NCBI RefSeq assembly: GCF_007754425.1
Contig: NZ_CP037452.1
Coordinates: 6,551,164 to 6,615,163 of the forward strand
Origin: Gimesia fumaroli
GTDB lineage: Bacteria > Planctomycetota > Planctomycetia > Planctomycetales > Planctomycetaceae
Length of the DNA: 64,000 bases
Direction: 5' to 3'
Numbering within the stretch: position 1 is the first letter of the stretch; each line of letters opens with the position of its first letter. Shown piece by piece: positions 37,324 through 45,177 of this stretch. The position numbers were made by a program, and so were the translations under genes. A model generated the notes under the pieces. The model was not told the origin of the DNA, searched no databases, and saw only the letters and a list, made by a program, of their open reading frames with translations.

Positions 37324-38100
37324 TCAGACAAGGCGGGCTGTTGAGATGCCTTCCATAATCCAGCGATTCAGAGCCGCTAGTTGTTCGGTTTCCTGACTCA
37401 GCTCGGCTTTTAATGAATTGACTGACTGAATCTGACCTCCTGTGCTTTGCCACATTCGTGCAACCCAGGTAGCAGAGATTGCATCGGCTGACGCATTTTC
37501 GAGGGAATGGTCCAGCAGAATGCGTTTGTTTTTCAAATTGGCGTTCGGGACGTTCTGAAAGTCGGATTTACCGAAGCATCCCTTAAACAGGGCGGCTCCA
37601 GCAAAAAAGTCAGGCTTCTGCAACAACAGTTTCGTGGCGACCGAGCAACCGCTGCCTGTTCCTGCCAGATAAATCCGCTGCTCATGAATATGGAGAACTT
37701 TAGACAGCTCCTGTACGGTCTCTTGGATCTGTTCGGCAAACTGTTTTACGAAGAGATGGCTGTCGGGCCAGTAATAGCCTTTGGATGGGGCCTGTGGTTT
37801 GATCGCAGGGGCACGGAATGAAAGTCCAAGATAGTTGCGTGTACTGATCTGTGGCATGATCTCATGTAGCGCCTGTTCGGAACCGCTATCAGGATGCAGC
37901 CAGATGACGAGAGGATAGGCATATCCCGGTTCATAATGCTCCGGGCGAAACAGGGAAATATGCTTCAGCGGTAAGTTGATCAAAGCCTCAGACGCGCCCC
38001 TGTTTCCTGTCATTCTCTCTTTCAGGAGAGAGGGAGGCAATTTCGGGCTGTCGGCATTGAATCCATTTTCAATCCATTTAAGACGCTGCGTATAATCCAT
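37324..38100 (-). CDS. Alpha/beta-hydrolase-like protein, nucleophile apparently lost
   Basis: 258 residues, no signal peptide. The overall pattern is an esterase/phospholipase-carboxylesterase or PHB-depolymerase-like alpha/beta hydrolase: LVIWLHPDSGSEQALHEIMPQI, YYWPDSHLFVKQFAEQIQETVQEL, RIYLAGTGSGCSVATKLLL. The nucleophile elbow should read G-x-S-x-G; here it reads GTGSGCS, so the position of the catalytic Ser is Gly. The usual C-terminal Asp/His region (RILLDHSLENASAD) is also unconvincing. It may be a pseudoenzyme or a shifted nucleophile. Upstream of the amidase gene is on the same strand, but no operon is obvious. Confidence 0.72.
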   Translation of the reverse strand: MDYTQRLKWIENGFNADSPKLPPSLLKERMTGNRGASEALINLPLKHISLFRPEHYEPGYAYPLVIWLHPDSGSEQALHEIMPQISTRNYLGLSFRAPAIKPQAPSKGYYWPDSHLFVKQFAEQIQETVQELSKVLHIHEQRIYLAGTGSGCSVATKLLLQKPDFFAGAALFKGCFGKSDFQNVPNANLKNKRILLDHSLENASADAISATWVARMWQSTGGQIQSVNSLKAELSQETEQLAALNRWIMEGISTARLV

Positions 38101-38164
38101 TGTCGTATTTACTTTCAGTGATTGAATCTGAGGTAAGTCTTAAATGTGGGGGAGTCACAGTGAT

Positions 38165-38899
38165 TTATTCTTGAGCCAGCTCGAGTTTTGCGGGCCGCAC
38201 TGTCGTTTGTGGGGAGGTCGCCCCGTATACAGGCAGGTCTACAGCAGCAGCTACTTCGCTCATCGGAAAATATTTTCCAGGGCACGCGGTCGCTTTGACA
38301 TCGCGATGCCCTTGTACATTCTCACCAGTAATTTTGTATTCTGCTTTGAGCACGCCAACCAGTTTTTTGACGGCTGCCAGTTGCGCTTCCGTGGGAGGGG
38401 CTTCTTCAAAATTCCCCACCAGGCAAACGCCGATTCCTTGTTGGTTGTATTTATTATTTCCTGCATGTGCCCCATGCATCTGTTCGCGCCAGCGGAATGT
38501 GGGCTCGATCGCCCCATCAGGCATCCCGTTCCCATTTCCAATGACGAAGTGATAACCAATCCCAAGCCATGAGTTTCCGGATTTATCTTTTTTCTTGCTA
38601 TGTAATTCGTGAATACTCTCCACACTCCCTTTAGAGGAGGCAGTATGATGAATCACGATATATTCCCAGTCACGTACTTCTGCTTCAGGTTTCCAGGGGT
38701 TTTGCGGTTCAATGGCAATGGTCGGTGGAGTCGTAAACAGGGGTGCTCCCGGAGGAACAGGCTTCGCAGCCACAGGCGGATATTCAGGCATCGGACTGGG
38801 CGAATTGATCGTAACAGGAGGTAAAGATGTCTGCTGGGTACATCCTGAAATCTCAATCGCCGGCAGCATCGCGACACAACACATTATGATGCCTTTCAT
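38165..38899 (-). CDS. Peptidoglycan amidase lipoprotein (amidase_2/PGRP type)
   Basis: 244 residues from the ATG at 38899 (MKGIIMCC), with GGGAGGG upstream; the longer frame to 38935 lacks this. Lipobox IEISGC with Cys20. Proline-rich linker (about 30-70), then the N-acetylmuramoyl-L-alanine amidase domain: IVIHHTASS with the first zinc His, [34 protein letters not shown], and [12 protein letters not shown] providing the last zinc ligands. It would cleave the amide between muramic acid and the stem peptide, in the periplasm on a lipid anchor. Supports the view that this organism has peptidoglycan. Confidence 0.92.
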   Translation of the reverse strand: MKGIIMCCVAMLPAIEISGCTQQTSLPPVTINSPSPMPEYPPVAAKPVPPGAPLFTTPPTIAIEPQNPWKPEAEVRDWEYIVIHHTASSKGSVESIHELHSKKKDKSGNSWLGIGYHFVIGNGNGMPDGAIEPTFRWREQMHGAHAGNNKYNQQGIGVCLVGNFEEAPPTEAQLAAVKKLVGVLKAEYKITGENVQGHRDVKATACPGKYFPMSEVAAAVDLPVYGATSPQTTVRPAKLELAQE

Positions 38900-39291
38900 A
38901 TCGCTGCCCTCCCTGACAGCCAACCAACAGATCAACTCATTTGAAAAAGTAAAAAAACGGCCCCTGTTCCGTGAACCACAATTTCTAAGTCGGGACTGTA
39001 ATTCCGAGTTGATTTTGTGTCAATGCGGGGAGAGTTGGCGGTTTAAGTGGTGCCGCTGTCAATACGGAAAAGCCCCCAGAATTCTGACAAAAACCGCCTG
39101 CCAAACTCGAAATAAGAGTAAAATACAGCATGTATTTTTTACGCATACAACCCGGACATCCTATGTTACGCAACAGGCGCGATTTTGAATGAAAACGGCA
39201 GAACTTTTAAATCTACCTGATCCAGAAATCGCTTTGAGCCGACGAGCAAAAGCACGTAAGAGAGGAAATTATGAGTCAGCAGGAACTCAAA
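38900..39291. other. Intergenic region upstream of the amidase
   Basis: 392 bases between two minus-strand genes. A short AT-rich hairpin, AAATACA (39121-39127) with TGTATTT (39131-39137), could act as a weak terminator for the DUF2063 gene. Two short plus-strand frames (39189-39320 and 39271-39372) were considered and not accepted. The amidase ribosome-binding site lies at its left edge. Confidence 0.35.
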
Positions 39292-40179
39292 TCAGGAGCC
39301 TTCCTGGCAAAGATCAATAAAAAAGGCGGATGCGGTCCAGTGCTTGAACCACTGATGGAGCTGGTGGCCTAACTTGTCCGGTTCGATCAGGCCTGATTCG
39401 GCAACATCCATGATTGCTTCTCCTACCTGGCATCCCTCCTGTAGACGGGTTAGCAGGAGATACTCCGCGGGAGTTACCACCTCGCGACGTACAATAAAGT
39501 TGCGGCGTGTAATTGCCAGACAAGTTGTTTGCTGCTCAGGAATCGCTGGCGTATCTCCCTTTCTGACATCAGTAATGAATTCGTGGACGGGATATTGAAA
39601 TTCGACCAGCCGAAAACAGGGGGCCATCTTGAGCGTTAGCCCAGGCCAGTCTTCCGGCGCGATGGCATTTAAGGTCTCTGGTGTCAACAGCGTTTCCTGT
39701 TCGATGCCTGGGCCATCAAAGACTTCACTGTAAACGCGTTCCAGAGTTGCCAGTTCAATCAGAAAATCGGTCCAGTCGGCGTTTCCTCCTGGCTCTGCGG
39801 CAGGTTTGTGCTCTCTTAAAAACTGCGGAAACCGGGCTCCCAACTCTCCGAGGGTATAACTGGTAGAAGGATATGCCTGCAGATACTCCATGCAAAATAC
39901 ACCGAATGCCTGTGCCCCCATCGCTATCACCAAAGCGGGATACTCCTCGCTCAAACATTCAAGCAGACGTGCATAGTAAGCGTTGGCATAGATTCCGACT
40001 CGTTCCAGACTTGTCAGTTGACTGGAACAAGTAATCACAGTTTCCAACGCATCGGGGTCCAGCGGAATACTGCTTTGTGCTGCCTCCGAGGAGATACCGG
40101 CTTCGACGCCGCCAGGCCAGCTGATTACCGTTTGCATCCAATGCTGAATCTGTTCCAGATCGCGTGATTGACGGTTCAT
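39292..40179 (-). CDS. DUF2063 partner protein of the DUF692 enzyme (BufC-like)
   Basis: 295 residues, cytoplasmic. The N-terminal half carries the DUF2063 (putative DNA-binding/RiPP-recognition) pattern: [57 protein letters not shown]. The C-terminal half ([38 protein letters not shown]) matches the family as well. Its start overlaps the DUF692 stop by four bases, so both are made together. In bufferin and related clusters this protein is the partner that presents the Cys-rich precursor to the DUF692 (MNIO) enzyme. The role here is taken from that precedent. Confidence 0.85.
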   Translation of the reverse strand: MNRQSRDLEQIQHWMQTVISWPGGVEAGISSEAAQSSIPLDPDALETVITCSSQLTSLERVGIYANAYYARLLECLSEEYPALVIAMGAQAFGVFCMEYLQAYPSTSYTLGELGARFPQFLREHKPAAEPGGNADWTDFLIELATLERVYSEVFDGPGIEQETLLTPETLNAIAPEDWPGLTLKMAPCFRLVEFQYPVHEFITDVRKGDTPAIPEQQTTCLAITRRNFIVRREVVTPAEYLLLTRLQEGCQVGEAIMDVAESGLIEPDKLGHQLHQWFKHWTASAFFIDLCQEGS

Positions 40180-41105
40180 TCGAATTCAGCCGTTATAAAT
40201 GAGGCCGGATGAGGAATCGCTGTGGGAGAAGTATCAGCAACCACCTCTTCTGAAGCGACTGGTTCGCTAGACGGCAGATGCGCATCCATATAGTTTCGTG
40301 CTTTCAGAACTTCCTGATGCACGTCAGGAAACGGTGGGATATCCGCGTCCCACTCAAGCAGTGTCGAGACACCACCAGTACGCTGGTGCATTAACTGAAA
40401 CAGGTTCCATACGGGATCGATTACCCGTCCGTTATGTGTATCAATTAAGTGTGTCCCACAATTCGTGTGCCCCGCGAGATGACATTGCACAATACGTTCA
40501 GCGGGGATAGCTTCGATGTATTCTACAGGATCAAATTCATGATTCACGCTGGAAACATACACGTTATTCACATCCAACAATAAACCGCAGTCGGCTTCTT
40601 CGGCCATGCGACAGACAAATTCAGATTCGCTCATTGTGGAATCCTGGAATTCGAGATAGCTACTCGGATTTTCCAGAACGAGAGGTCGCTCAAGTATTTC
40701 CTGCACAGTCTGAATGCGTTTGACAATATGAGCCAGTGTACTCTCATTATAAGGGATGGGTAACAGATCGTGTGTATTGCGTCCCGCCACTCCAGTCCAG
40801 CAGACATGGTCGGAAACCCAGCGCGCCTTGACCGACTCAGCCAGTGTTTTCAACTTCTGCAAGTAGTCGCGGTTCAACGGATCGGTGCTGCCAATCGACA
40901 GAGAAACGCCATGCATCACGATCGGATAGCGTTCGGCAATTTGCTCCAGCACATTCCGGGGCCGACCGGCCGAATCCATGAAGTTCTCTGAAATAATTTC
41001 AAACCAGTCCACTTCAGGCTGGTGTTCCAGAATGTGAGAGAAGTGTACGGTTCGCAGGCCCACTCCCAAACCCAGATTTTCATACCCGAGACGTGGTTTC
41101 AACAT
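40176..41105 (-). CDS. DUF692/MNIO multinuclear iron enzyme (BufB-like)
   Basis: 309 residues from the ATG at 41105, chosen because AGGAG lies nine bases upstream; the TTG at 41114 sits right after AGGAG and is too close. TIM-barrel MNIO family (DUF692, MbnB type). Putative metal ligands are all present: H65 in [10 protein letters not shown]99/H100 in SDHVCW, H112, E145 in LENPSSY, D178/N180/N181 in [11 protein letters not shown]209 and H213 in CHLAGHTN, D222/H224 in DTHNG, and E251 in EWDAD. These enzymes oxidatively modify Cys residues of peptides, for example to thiooxazoles or oxazolone-thioamide. The Cys-rich protein encoded just upstream is the obvious substrate. Confidence 0.92.
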   Translation of the reverse strand: MLKPRLGYENLGLGVGLRTVHFSHILEHQPEVDWFEIISENFMDSAGRPRNVLEQIAERYPIVMHGVSLSIGSTDPLNRDYLQKLKTLAESVKARWVSDHVCWTGVAGRNTHDLLPIPYNESTLAHIVKRIQTVQEILERPLVLENPSSYLEFQDSTMSESEFVCRMAEEADCGLLLDVNNVYVSSVNHEFDPVEYIEAIPAERIVQCHLAGHTNCGTHLIDTHNGRVIDPVWNLFQLMHQRTGGVSTLLEWDADIPPFPDVHQEVLKARNYMDAHLPSSEPVASEEVVADTSPTAIPHPASFITAEFE

Positions 41106-41184
41106 AAGTGACAACTCCTATCCTGAGATCGACCTGGTTACCGAAAGGTCACAGGGATATTGCATTCTGGCTGACATGAAAAAA

Positions 41185-41220
41185 CAGGCTCCTTATCAAA
41201 TGGGTTGATAGAGGAGCCTG
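41185..41220 (-). terminator. Terminator-like hairpin between precursor and DUF692 genes
   Basis: CAGGCTCC (41185-41192) pairs with GGAGCCTG (41213-41220), and TATCAA (41194-41199) with TTGATA (41205-41210), separated by a T/GA internal loop. On the minus strand it is followed by TTTTTT-type sequence (complement of the A-run at 41179-41184). It lies 24 bases after the precursor stop and 80 bases before the DUF692 start, so it can act as a partial terminator that lowers enzyme relative to precursor. Confidence 0.75.
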
Positions 41221-41243
41221 ACTTCGATGTCTTGGATCAAAGG

Positions 41244-41759
41244 TTATTCCTTTTTTGCAGCGGGAGCAGGACCTACTTTTTTGCCTGCTTTTTCCATTGC
41301 TTTTTCAAACTCGGCGCGGGCCAGTTTCCAGGCGTCTTCCATCAATGGAATGTGACAAGATCCTTTTCCTTTGCAGGAGTTCATGCCGGGGTTTGTACCG
41401 CAGCCACCTTGCCCTTTGCATTCATTCGAACCGGCACAGGCGTGTTCTGCCACCGTAGCACAGGCTCCCAGACCAGCACAATCATTTTCCACACCGGCGT
41501 AGGTTCCTTTGCAGGTATTGAGACCACGACAGACATGAGGCTCTTTCATCAGCAGGCTGACATCCTTGTCGGCATCTCCAGCATGATCATGGTCATGCTC
41601 GTCCTTGGTCGAACTGCCTGCTTCTGCGTCTGTAGCAGGTGTCTTGGGAGCAGGCGGGGCCGGTTTTTGACAACCGGTCATCGAACCAGCCACCATTCCG
41701 CCAAACGCAGCAATGGTCAGTCGGTTAAAATCGCGTCGATTGATATCAGGCCGTTTCAT
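41244..41759 (-). CDS. Cys-rich bufferin-like precursor with Tat signal
   Basis: 171 residues. Signal: NRRDFNRL twin-arginine motif (R8, R9), a hydrophobic stretch and GSMTGC with Cys30, so a Tat-exported and possibly lipidated protein. Residues 53-60 are DEHDHDHA, a metal-binding-looking patch. The core (77-135) has nine Cys arranged as C-x-G-x3-C units: CRGLNTC (77-83), CAGLGAC (94-100), CAGSNEC (108-114), CKGQGGC (114-120) and CKGKGSC (129-135). A helical, Lys/Ala-rich tail ends the protein. The pattern resembles BufA2-type bufferin metallophore precursors. Strong ribosome-binding site GAGGT. Upstream of DUF692 and DUF2063 on the same strand; a role in binding copper or another thiophilic metal is inferred. 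Confidence 0.85.
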   Translation of the reverse strand: MKRPDINRRDFNRLTIAAFGGMVAGSMTGCQKPAPPAPKTPATDAEAGSSTKDEHDHDHAGDADKDVSLLMKEPHVCRGLNTCKGTYAGVENDCAGLGACATVAEHACAGSNECKGQGGCGTNPGMNSCKGKGSCHIPLMEDAWKLARAEFEKAMEKAGKKVGPAPAAKKE

Positions 41760-42091
41760 GGATTACCTCAGAGTTTCTATCAAAGGATTAATGAAGGTTG
41801 AATTCCAGCATGAGACTAAACAGAGATTCCCTTGTGTTCTGTGAGTTATCTCACATTTCCAGCAGAATTTAAACTGCGGATTCTCAATTTCAACCAAAAT
41901 TTCCGTAGCTTTTTGCAGCAATTTCCGATTGTTAACTCATTTGATTTTCTATGGTTTGCATAGTAGCTGCCCCTGAAACAGAACCGCACCAAGAGGAGTT
42001 GTACGTTAACTCACAGATTCAAAATTCAGGACACTCGATAATAGATCCAGACGCAAGCCGCATTCTTTATTCATGGAGGATCACAGGAATC
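41760..42091. promoter_or_regulatory. Divergent promoter region between precursor and DUF547 genes
   Basis: 332 bases between divergent genes. It contains the CRP-like palindrome at 41840-41855. GGAGGA at 42075-42080 and AGGA closer in precede the DUF547 start. The AT-rich stretch 41880-41945 could hold the plus-strand promoter. Confidence 0.5.
41840..41855. promoter_or_regulatory. CRP/FNR-family-like palindrome upstream of the Cys-rich gene
   Basis: TGTGAGTTATCTCACA has the exact CRP-type half sites TGTGA-N6-TCACA and a fully symmetric outer six bases (TGTGAG/CTCACA). Its centre is about 88 bases upstream of the Cys-rich precursor start, suitable for activation. Which regulator binds is unknown. 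Confidence 0.5.
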
Positions 42092-42931
42092 ATGTCAGGA
42101 TTGAAATCGCTCTCAATGTCAGTCGTGCGGGCACTTGGAATCATGTTGCTCAGTCTGCCTCAAAGTCATCGTGGAGAAGCTGCAGAAGTGATCGGGCAAC
42201 ACTGGCCTGCCGGCCAACAGCTCTCTATGTCACAGATCGATCACAGCAGCTTTGACCGGTTGTTAAAAAAGTACGTCGATACAGAAGGCATGGTTAATTA
42301 TGGCGCGTGGAAAGCATCGCAAACAGATCGGCGTGCCTTGCAGAATTATCTAAAGCTGCTCAGTCGGGCAAACCCGCGTGCAGTAGCACCGAAACAGGCT
42401 CGCCTCGCTTTCTGGATCAATGCCTACAATGCCGTGACATTAGAAGGAATCATGCAGGTTTATCCCACAACCAGCATTCGCAACCATACGGCGAAAGTGT
42501 TCGGATTTAACATCTGGGATGATCTGCCCCTGAATGTCGGCGGAAAAAAGTACTCTTTAAACCAAATAGAACACGAAATTTTACGTAAGATGAATGAGCC
42601 CCGTATTCACTTTGCAATTGTCTGTGCTTCCATCGGCTGTCCAAAGCTGAGAAACGAAGCCTATACAACGGATAAAGTTGATGCACAATTAACTGCCAAC
42701 GCCATCGATTTCTTTCAGCACAATAAACATTTTCAGATCAAGCCAACTCAAACAACCGTATATCTTAGTTCCATCCTGGACTGGTTCGCGACTGATTTCG
42801 GATCAACGCAATCAGAACAGCTTCGCTATATTGCTAAATTTGCCCCGGAAGCATCACGATCTTTTTTGAAAAGTCCGAATGTGACCGTGAAGTATCTCGA
42901 TTACAACTGGGGGCTGAATCGTCAGCAATAA
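42092..42931 (+). CDS. Secreted DUF547 protein
   Basis: 279 residues from the ATG at 42092, chosen because AGGA and GGAGGA precede it and the protein then begins with a signal peptide (MSVVRALGIMLLSL, cleavage near GEA). The frame is open to 41951 without support. DUF547 motifs are clear: ARLAFWINAYNAVTLEGIMQ, KKYSLNQIEHEILR, HFAIVCASIGCPKLRNEAY, and the ending FLKSPNVTVKYLDYNWGLN. The family has a cysteine-protease/transglutaminase-like core (Cys in SIGCPKL), with no firmly assigned role. Divergent from the bufferin-type cluster. Confidence 0.87.
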   Translation: MSGLKSLSMSVVRALGIMLLSLPQSHRGEAAEVIGQHWPAGQQLSMSQIDHSSFDRLLKKYVDTEGMVNYGAWKASQTDRRALQNYLKLLSRANPRAVAPKQARLAFWINAYNAVTLEGIMQVYPTTSIRNHTAKVFGFNIWDDLPLNVGGKKYSLNQIEHEILRKMNEPRIHFAIVCASIGCPKLRNEAYTTDKVDAQLTANAIDFFQHNKHFQIKPTQTTVYLSSILDWFATDFGSTQSEQLRYIAKFAPEASRSFLKSPNVTVKYLDYNWGLNRQQ

Positions 42932-43168
42932 GCGTGAAACCATTAGAGCGATATACCTCCTATCCATTTTGAATACCATCACGTCAATTCGGGGAACTTA
43001 GGGAGAATTTGCCGGCGGAATTGATCGGCTGTTTTTCCTAATCGTTCCAAGCCTCAAATCAATTACAAAAATATGAACCAGAATATTCCTGCAAACTGAA
43101 CATAGCATCAAAATAGACCGATACGTAAAGCGTGCAAGACTTTTGGGTCAATTTCATAAGGGATTATT

Positions 43169-43981
43169 ATGCGTGCCAGACACTATCTTGTTTTCTCACT
43201 CAGTTTAATTTTCATACAGTCACTCTCCTCATATGTGCAGGGAGAAGAAATCCATTGGCGAACCAATCTAAAACAGGCAGCTCAACAGGCACGAGCTGAA
43301 AATAAGGCCATGTTGATTCAAATTGGCGCGACCTGGTGTGGGTTCTGCCACAAAATGGAAAAAGAGACTTACAAAGATCCAAAAGTAATCAAACACGTCA
43401 ATTCCTGTTTCATTCCGATTCGTGTTGACGCTGATCAGAATGCCGAGCTCGTCGAAGCCATCGGCGTTGCCGGGTTACCTACCACTGCCATTATCACTCC
43501 TCAACTGAAGATCGTGAAAAAGATTTCAGGCTATGTTGCTGCTCCGGAAATGGAAGGGCATCTTAATAAAATTTGCCTGGCAACTCACGAACAGGAAGCA
43601 TCCCCTCGTTCCAAAGAGCCTATCAAAAAGATGAGCGAAAAAAAGGTGACGACGGAATTTGCCTTCAAGGGAATTTGCCTGGTCAGCATGCTGGACGAGC
43701 AAGAGTTGGTTGAAGGGGCACCTGAATTTTCGTCTGAATTTAAAGGACGTAACATCTGTTTTGCTTCGATCGAGCACAAACAGAAATTCGATTCCAATCC
43801 GGATCGCTATTGGCCTGCCTTTGAAGGGAACTGCCGTGTATCCCAGCTGGATCAAAACCAATCAGTAGAAGGCGATCCACATGCAGGTGGCGTCTATCGG
43901 GAAAAACTGGTCTTCTTCTCTTCCGCCGCAGAACGGGATCGGTTTTCTTCCAACCCTTCCTACTATCTGCTACAGAAATAA
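43169..43981 (+). CDS. Periplasmic thioredoxin-fold protein with two YHS-like modules
   Basis: 270 residues with a signal peptide (about 1-25). Thioredoxin_7/DUF255-like domain about 28-140 with active site WCGFC (C57, C60) and cis-Pro in VAGLPTTAII. Two YHS-like modules follow: about 168-215 (FKGICLVSMLDEQELVEG, FDSNPDRYWP) and about 217-268 (FEGNCRVSQLDQNQSVEGDP, FSSNPSYYL). Each has a single Cys at the start in place of the CxxC of standard YHS modules. AAGGGA precedes the ATG. It converges with the CxxC-YHS gene, with which it shares the module type. Likely acts on thiols or metals outside the cytoplasm; substrate unknown. Confidence 0.83.
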   Translation: MRARHYLVFSLSLIFIQSLSSYVQGEEIHWRTNLKQAAQQARAENKAMLIQIGATWCGFCHKMEKETYKDPKVIKHVNSCFIPIRVDADQNAELVEAIGVAGLPTTAIITPQLKIVKKISGYVAAPEMEGHLNKICLATHEQEASPRSKEPIKKMSEKKVTTEFAFKGICLVSMLDEQELVEGAPEFSSEFKGRNICFASIEHKQKFDSNPDRYWPAFEGNCRVSQLDQNQSVEGDPHAGGVYREKLVFFSSAAERDRFSSNPSYYLLQK

Positions 43982-44063
43982 CAAACACCTGACAGCATTC
44001 CTCAACTTAGGTTGGAAGGGAGAGGAACAAAACTGCTGCCAGGTGTCATTTAAAAACACAATC

Positions 44064-44104
44064 AATCAGCCTGATACATTTTGAGTATCAGGCTGATTTT
44101 TTGT
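44064..44104 (+). terminator. Strong intrinsic terminator between convergent thiol-protein genes
   Basis: AATCAGCCTGATAC (44064-44077) pairs perfectly over 14 bases with 44085-44098, loop ATTTTGA, and is followed by TTTT TTG on the plus strand. It ends the thioredoxin-YHS gene about 80 bases past its stop. It also sits five bases beyond the stop of the convergent gene on the other strand. Confidence 0.88.
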
Positions 44105-44109
44105 AGCCG

Positions 44110-45006
44110 CTACTGAAGCTTTTCAATGAACTGCGGTTCCAGCCAGACAAATTTGCCTTGTTGTGCAATTTGCTTACCTTTCACGCTGACCTTCAGACTC
44201 TCAAAACGCTTCTTGTAAAGACTGGGGTGTGAATCGTGAGCCCCCTCGATCACATAAATCTTGCCGTCGCCGCTTTTTACAGCCAGCCCTAACGTGTTGG
44301 GATCTTTTTTGGGGTGAACGCCATATTCACAGGCAGCACAACCGGTTGTCCCTTTAATAGAAACCAGTTGAGAGGCAGGAGTTGTTGTGCTGCTTGTTTT
44401 TTGAGCTCCTGCTTTTTTACCGACGTATTTAGCAGGGTTGGACTGAAATTTCTGCATCACAGTTTCACTAGGAAACTGATAACGCTTGCCTTTGTAGATC
44501 GCGGTGAATTCCGGTTTGCCGGGAACATCTTTCCCGCCATCGATTTTGCACACAATGCATTTCCCGTCGCAAGCCAGATCTACATCGGCATATTTCTGTG
44601 GCGATTGATCAAAAACAGACTTGATCTGAGTATTTGGGAAGAGGAAAACCCGTCCCTGATAAAAACTCACATGATCAATCTTACCAGGATTACGCACGCC
44701 ATCATGATGAGCAAAACAGACAGAGCAATCGCCGTTCAACGCGGGAACATACTTTGCCGGGTTGGCGACAAACACATTTTTAACCTCCTCAGAAGGGAAC
44801 AGATAGGTCTGGCCGTCATATACGACGGAATGTTCTGCGCTCCCTTTAACAACTTTCTGACCTTTCACCAGGCAGACGGCACAATTGCCATCAAGCGCAA
44901 CAGGTGCTTGTTTCGCCTTCTGTTTTTCTTTGGCATCGAGTCCCTGATTAAAAAAAGCAAGGGATGCCAGCAAGGCGGCGGTCATTACGAATCGGGTTAA
45001 CTTCAT
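44110..45006 (-). CDS. Secreted protein with three CxxC YHS-like repeats and a CxxC tail domain
   Basis: 298 residues, signal peptide about 1-25. Three repeats of about 52 residues share [LC]-x-G-x-C-x-V-C, then [VSI]-x-Y-x-G-x-x-[YF]-x-F-P-[SN] and F-x-x-[NS]-P-x-K-Y: CAVC (42-45), CSVC (94-97) and CIVC (150-153, with an extra C146). The second Cys pair of a standard YHS domain is replaced by FPS/FPN. A fourth domain (about 215-298) begins with TGCAACEYGVHP (223-226) and looks unlike YHS. AGGAGA gives a strong ribosome-binding site. The repeats suggest a four-site metal or redox protein outside the cytoplasm. I cannot name the metal. Confidence 0.83.
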   Translation of the reverse strand: MKLTRFVMTAALLASLAFFNQGLDAKEKQKAKQAPVALDGNCAVCLVKGQKVVKGSAEHSVVYDGQTYLFPSEEVKNVFVANPAKYVPALNGDCSVCFAHHDGVRNPGKIDHVSFYQGRVFLFPNTQIKSVFDQSPQKYADVDLACDGKCIVCKIDGGKDVPGKPEFTAIYKGKRYQFPSETVMQKFQSNPAKYVGKKAGAQKTSSTTTPASQLVSIKGTTGCAACEYGVHPKKDPNTLGLAVKSGDGKIYVIEGAHDSHPSLYKKRFESLKVSVKGKQIAQQGKFVWLEPQFIEKLQ

Positions 45007-45117
45007 CGACTTCTCCTGAAAAATTTTTGTGTTTAACGGTTTGGGATTGGTTCATTTTTCCCGCATGACTCTCAAAGACCAAACTGAGCTCGGTATGATC
45101 GTTGCCAATTCGCTTCT

Positions 45118-45128
45118 TGTGAGTCACA
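45118..45128. promoter_or_regulatory. Short palindrome TGTGA-G-TCACA
   Basis: TGTGAGTCACA has the same half sites as the larger CRP-like motifs but only one base between them. It lies about 117 bases upstream of the CxxC-YHS start. Confidence 0.3.
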
Positions 45129-45159
45129 CGTCAAGTATTACTGCATCGCTGAGTTCAAT

Positions 45160-45177
45160 CTGTGGTATATTTCACAG
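45160..45177. promoter_or_regulatory. CRP-like palindrome upstream of the CxxC-YHS gene
   Basis: CTGTGGTATATTTCACAG is symmetric except for one base pair of the half sites (TGTGG versus TGTGA) and fits TGTGR-N6-TCACA. It lies 162 bases from the CxxC-YHS start on one side and 206 from the zinc-ribbon gene on the other. Confidence 0.4.

Noticed and set aside
39189-39320. 43-codon plus-strand frame (MKTAELLNLPD) upstream and over the DUF2063 3' end
   Set aside because: No ribosome-binding site, no family, and overlap with a supported gene. Basic composition alone is not evidence.
39271-39372. 33-codon plus-strand frame with AGAGGA before the ATG
   Set aside because: The ribosome-binding site is good, but the frame lies mostly antisense to the DUF2063 gene and is very short; kept out without expression data.
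41951-42091. Longer N-terminus for the DUF547 protein
   Set aside because: The added 47 residues lack a ribosome-binding site and would hide the signal peptide.
30509-43122. Identical 14-mer CAAAATAGACCGAT at 30509-30522 and 43109-43122
   Set aside because: A few 14-base matches are expected by chance in 64 kb. Both copies are intergenic, but flanks do not match.
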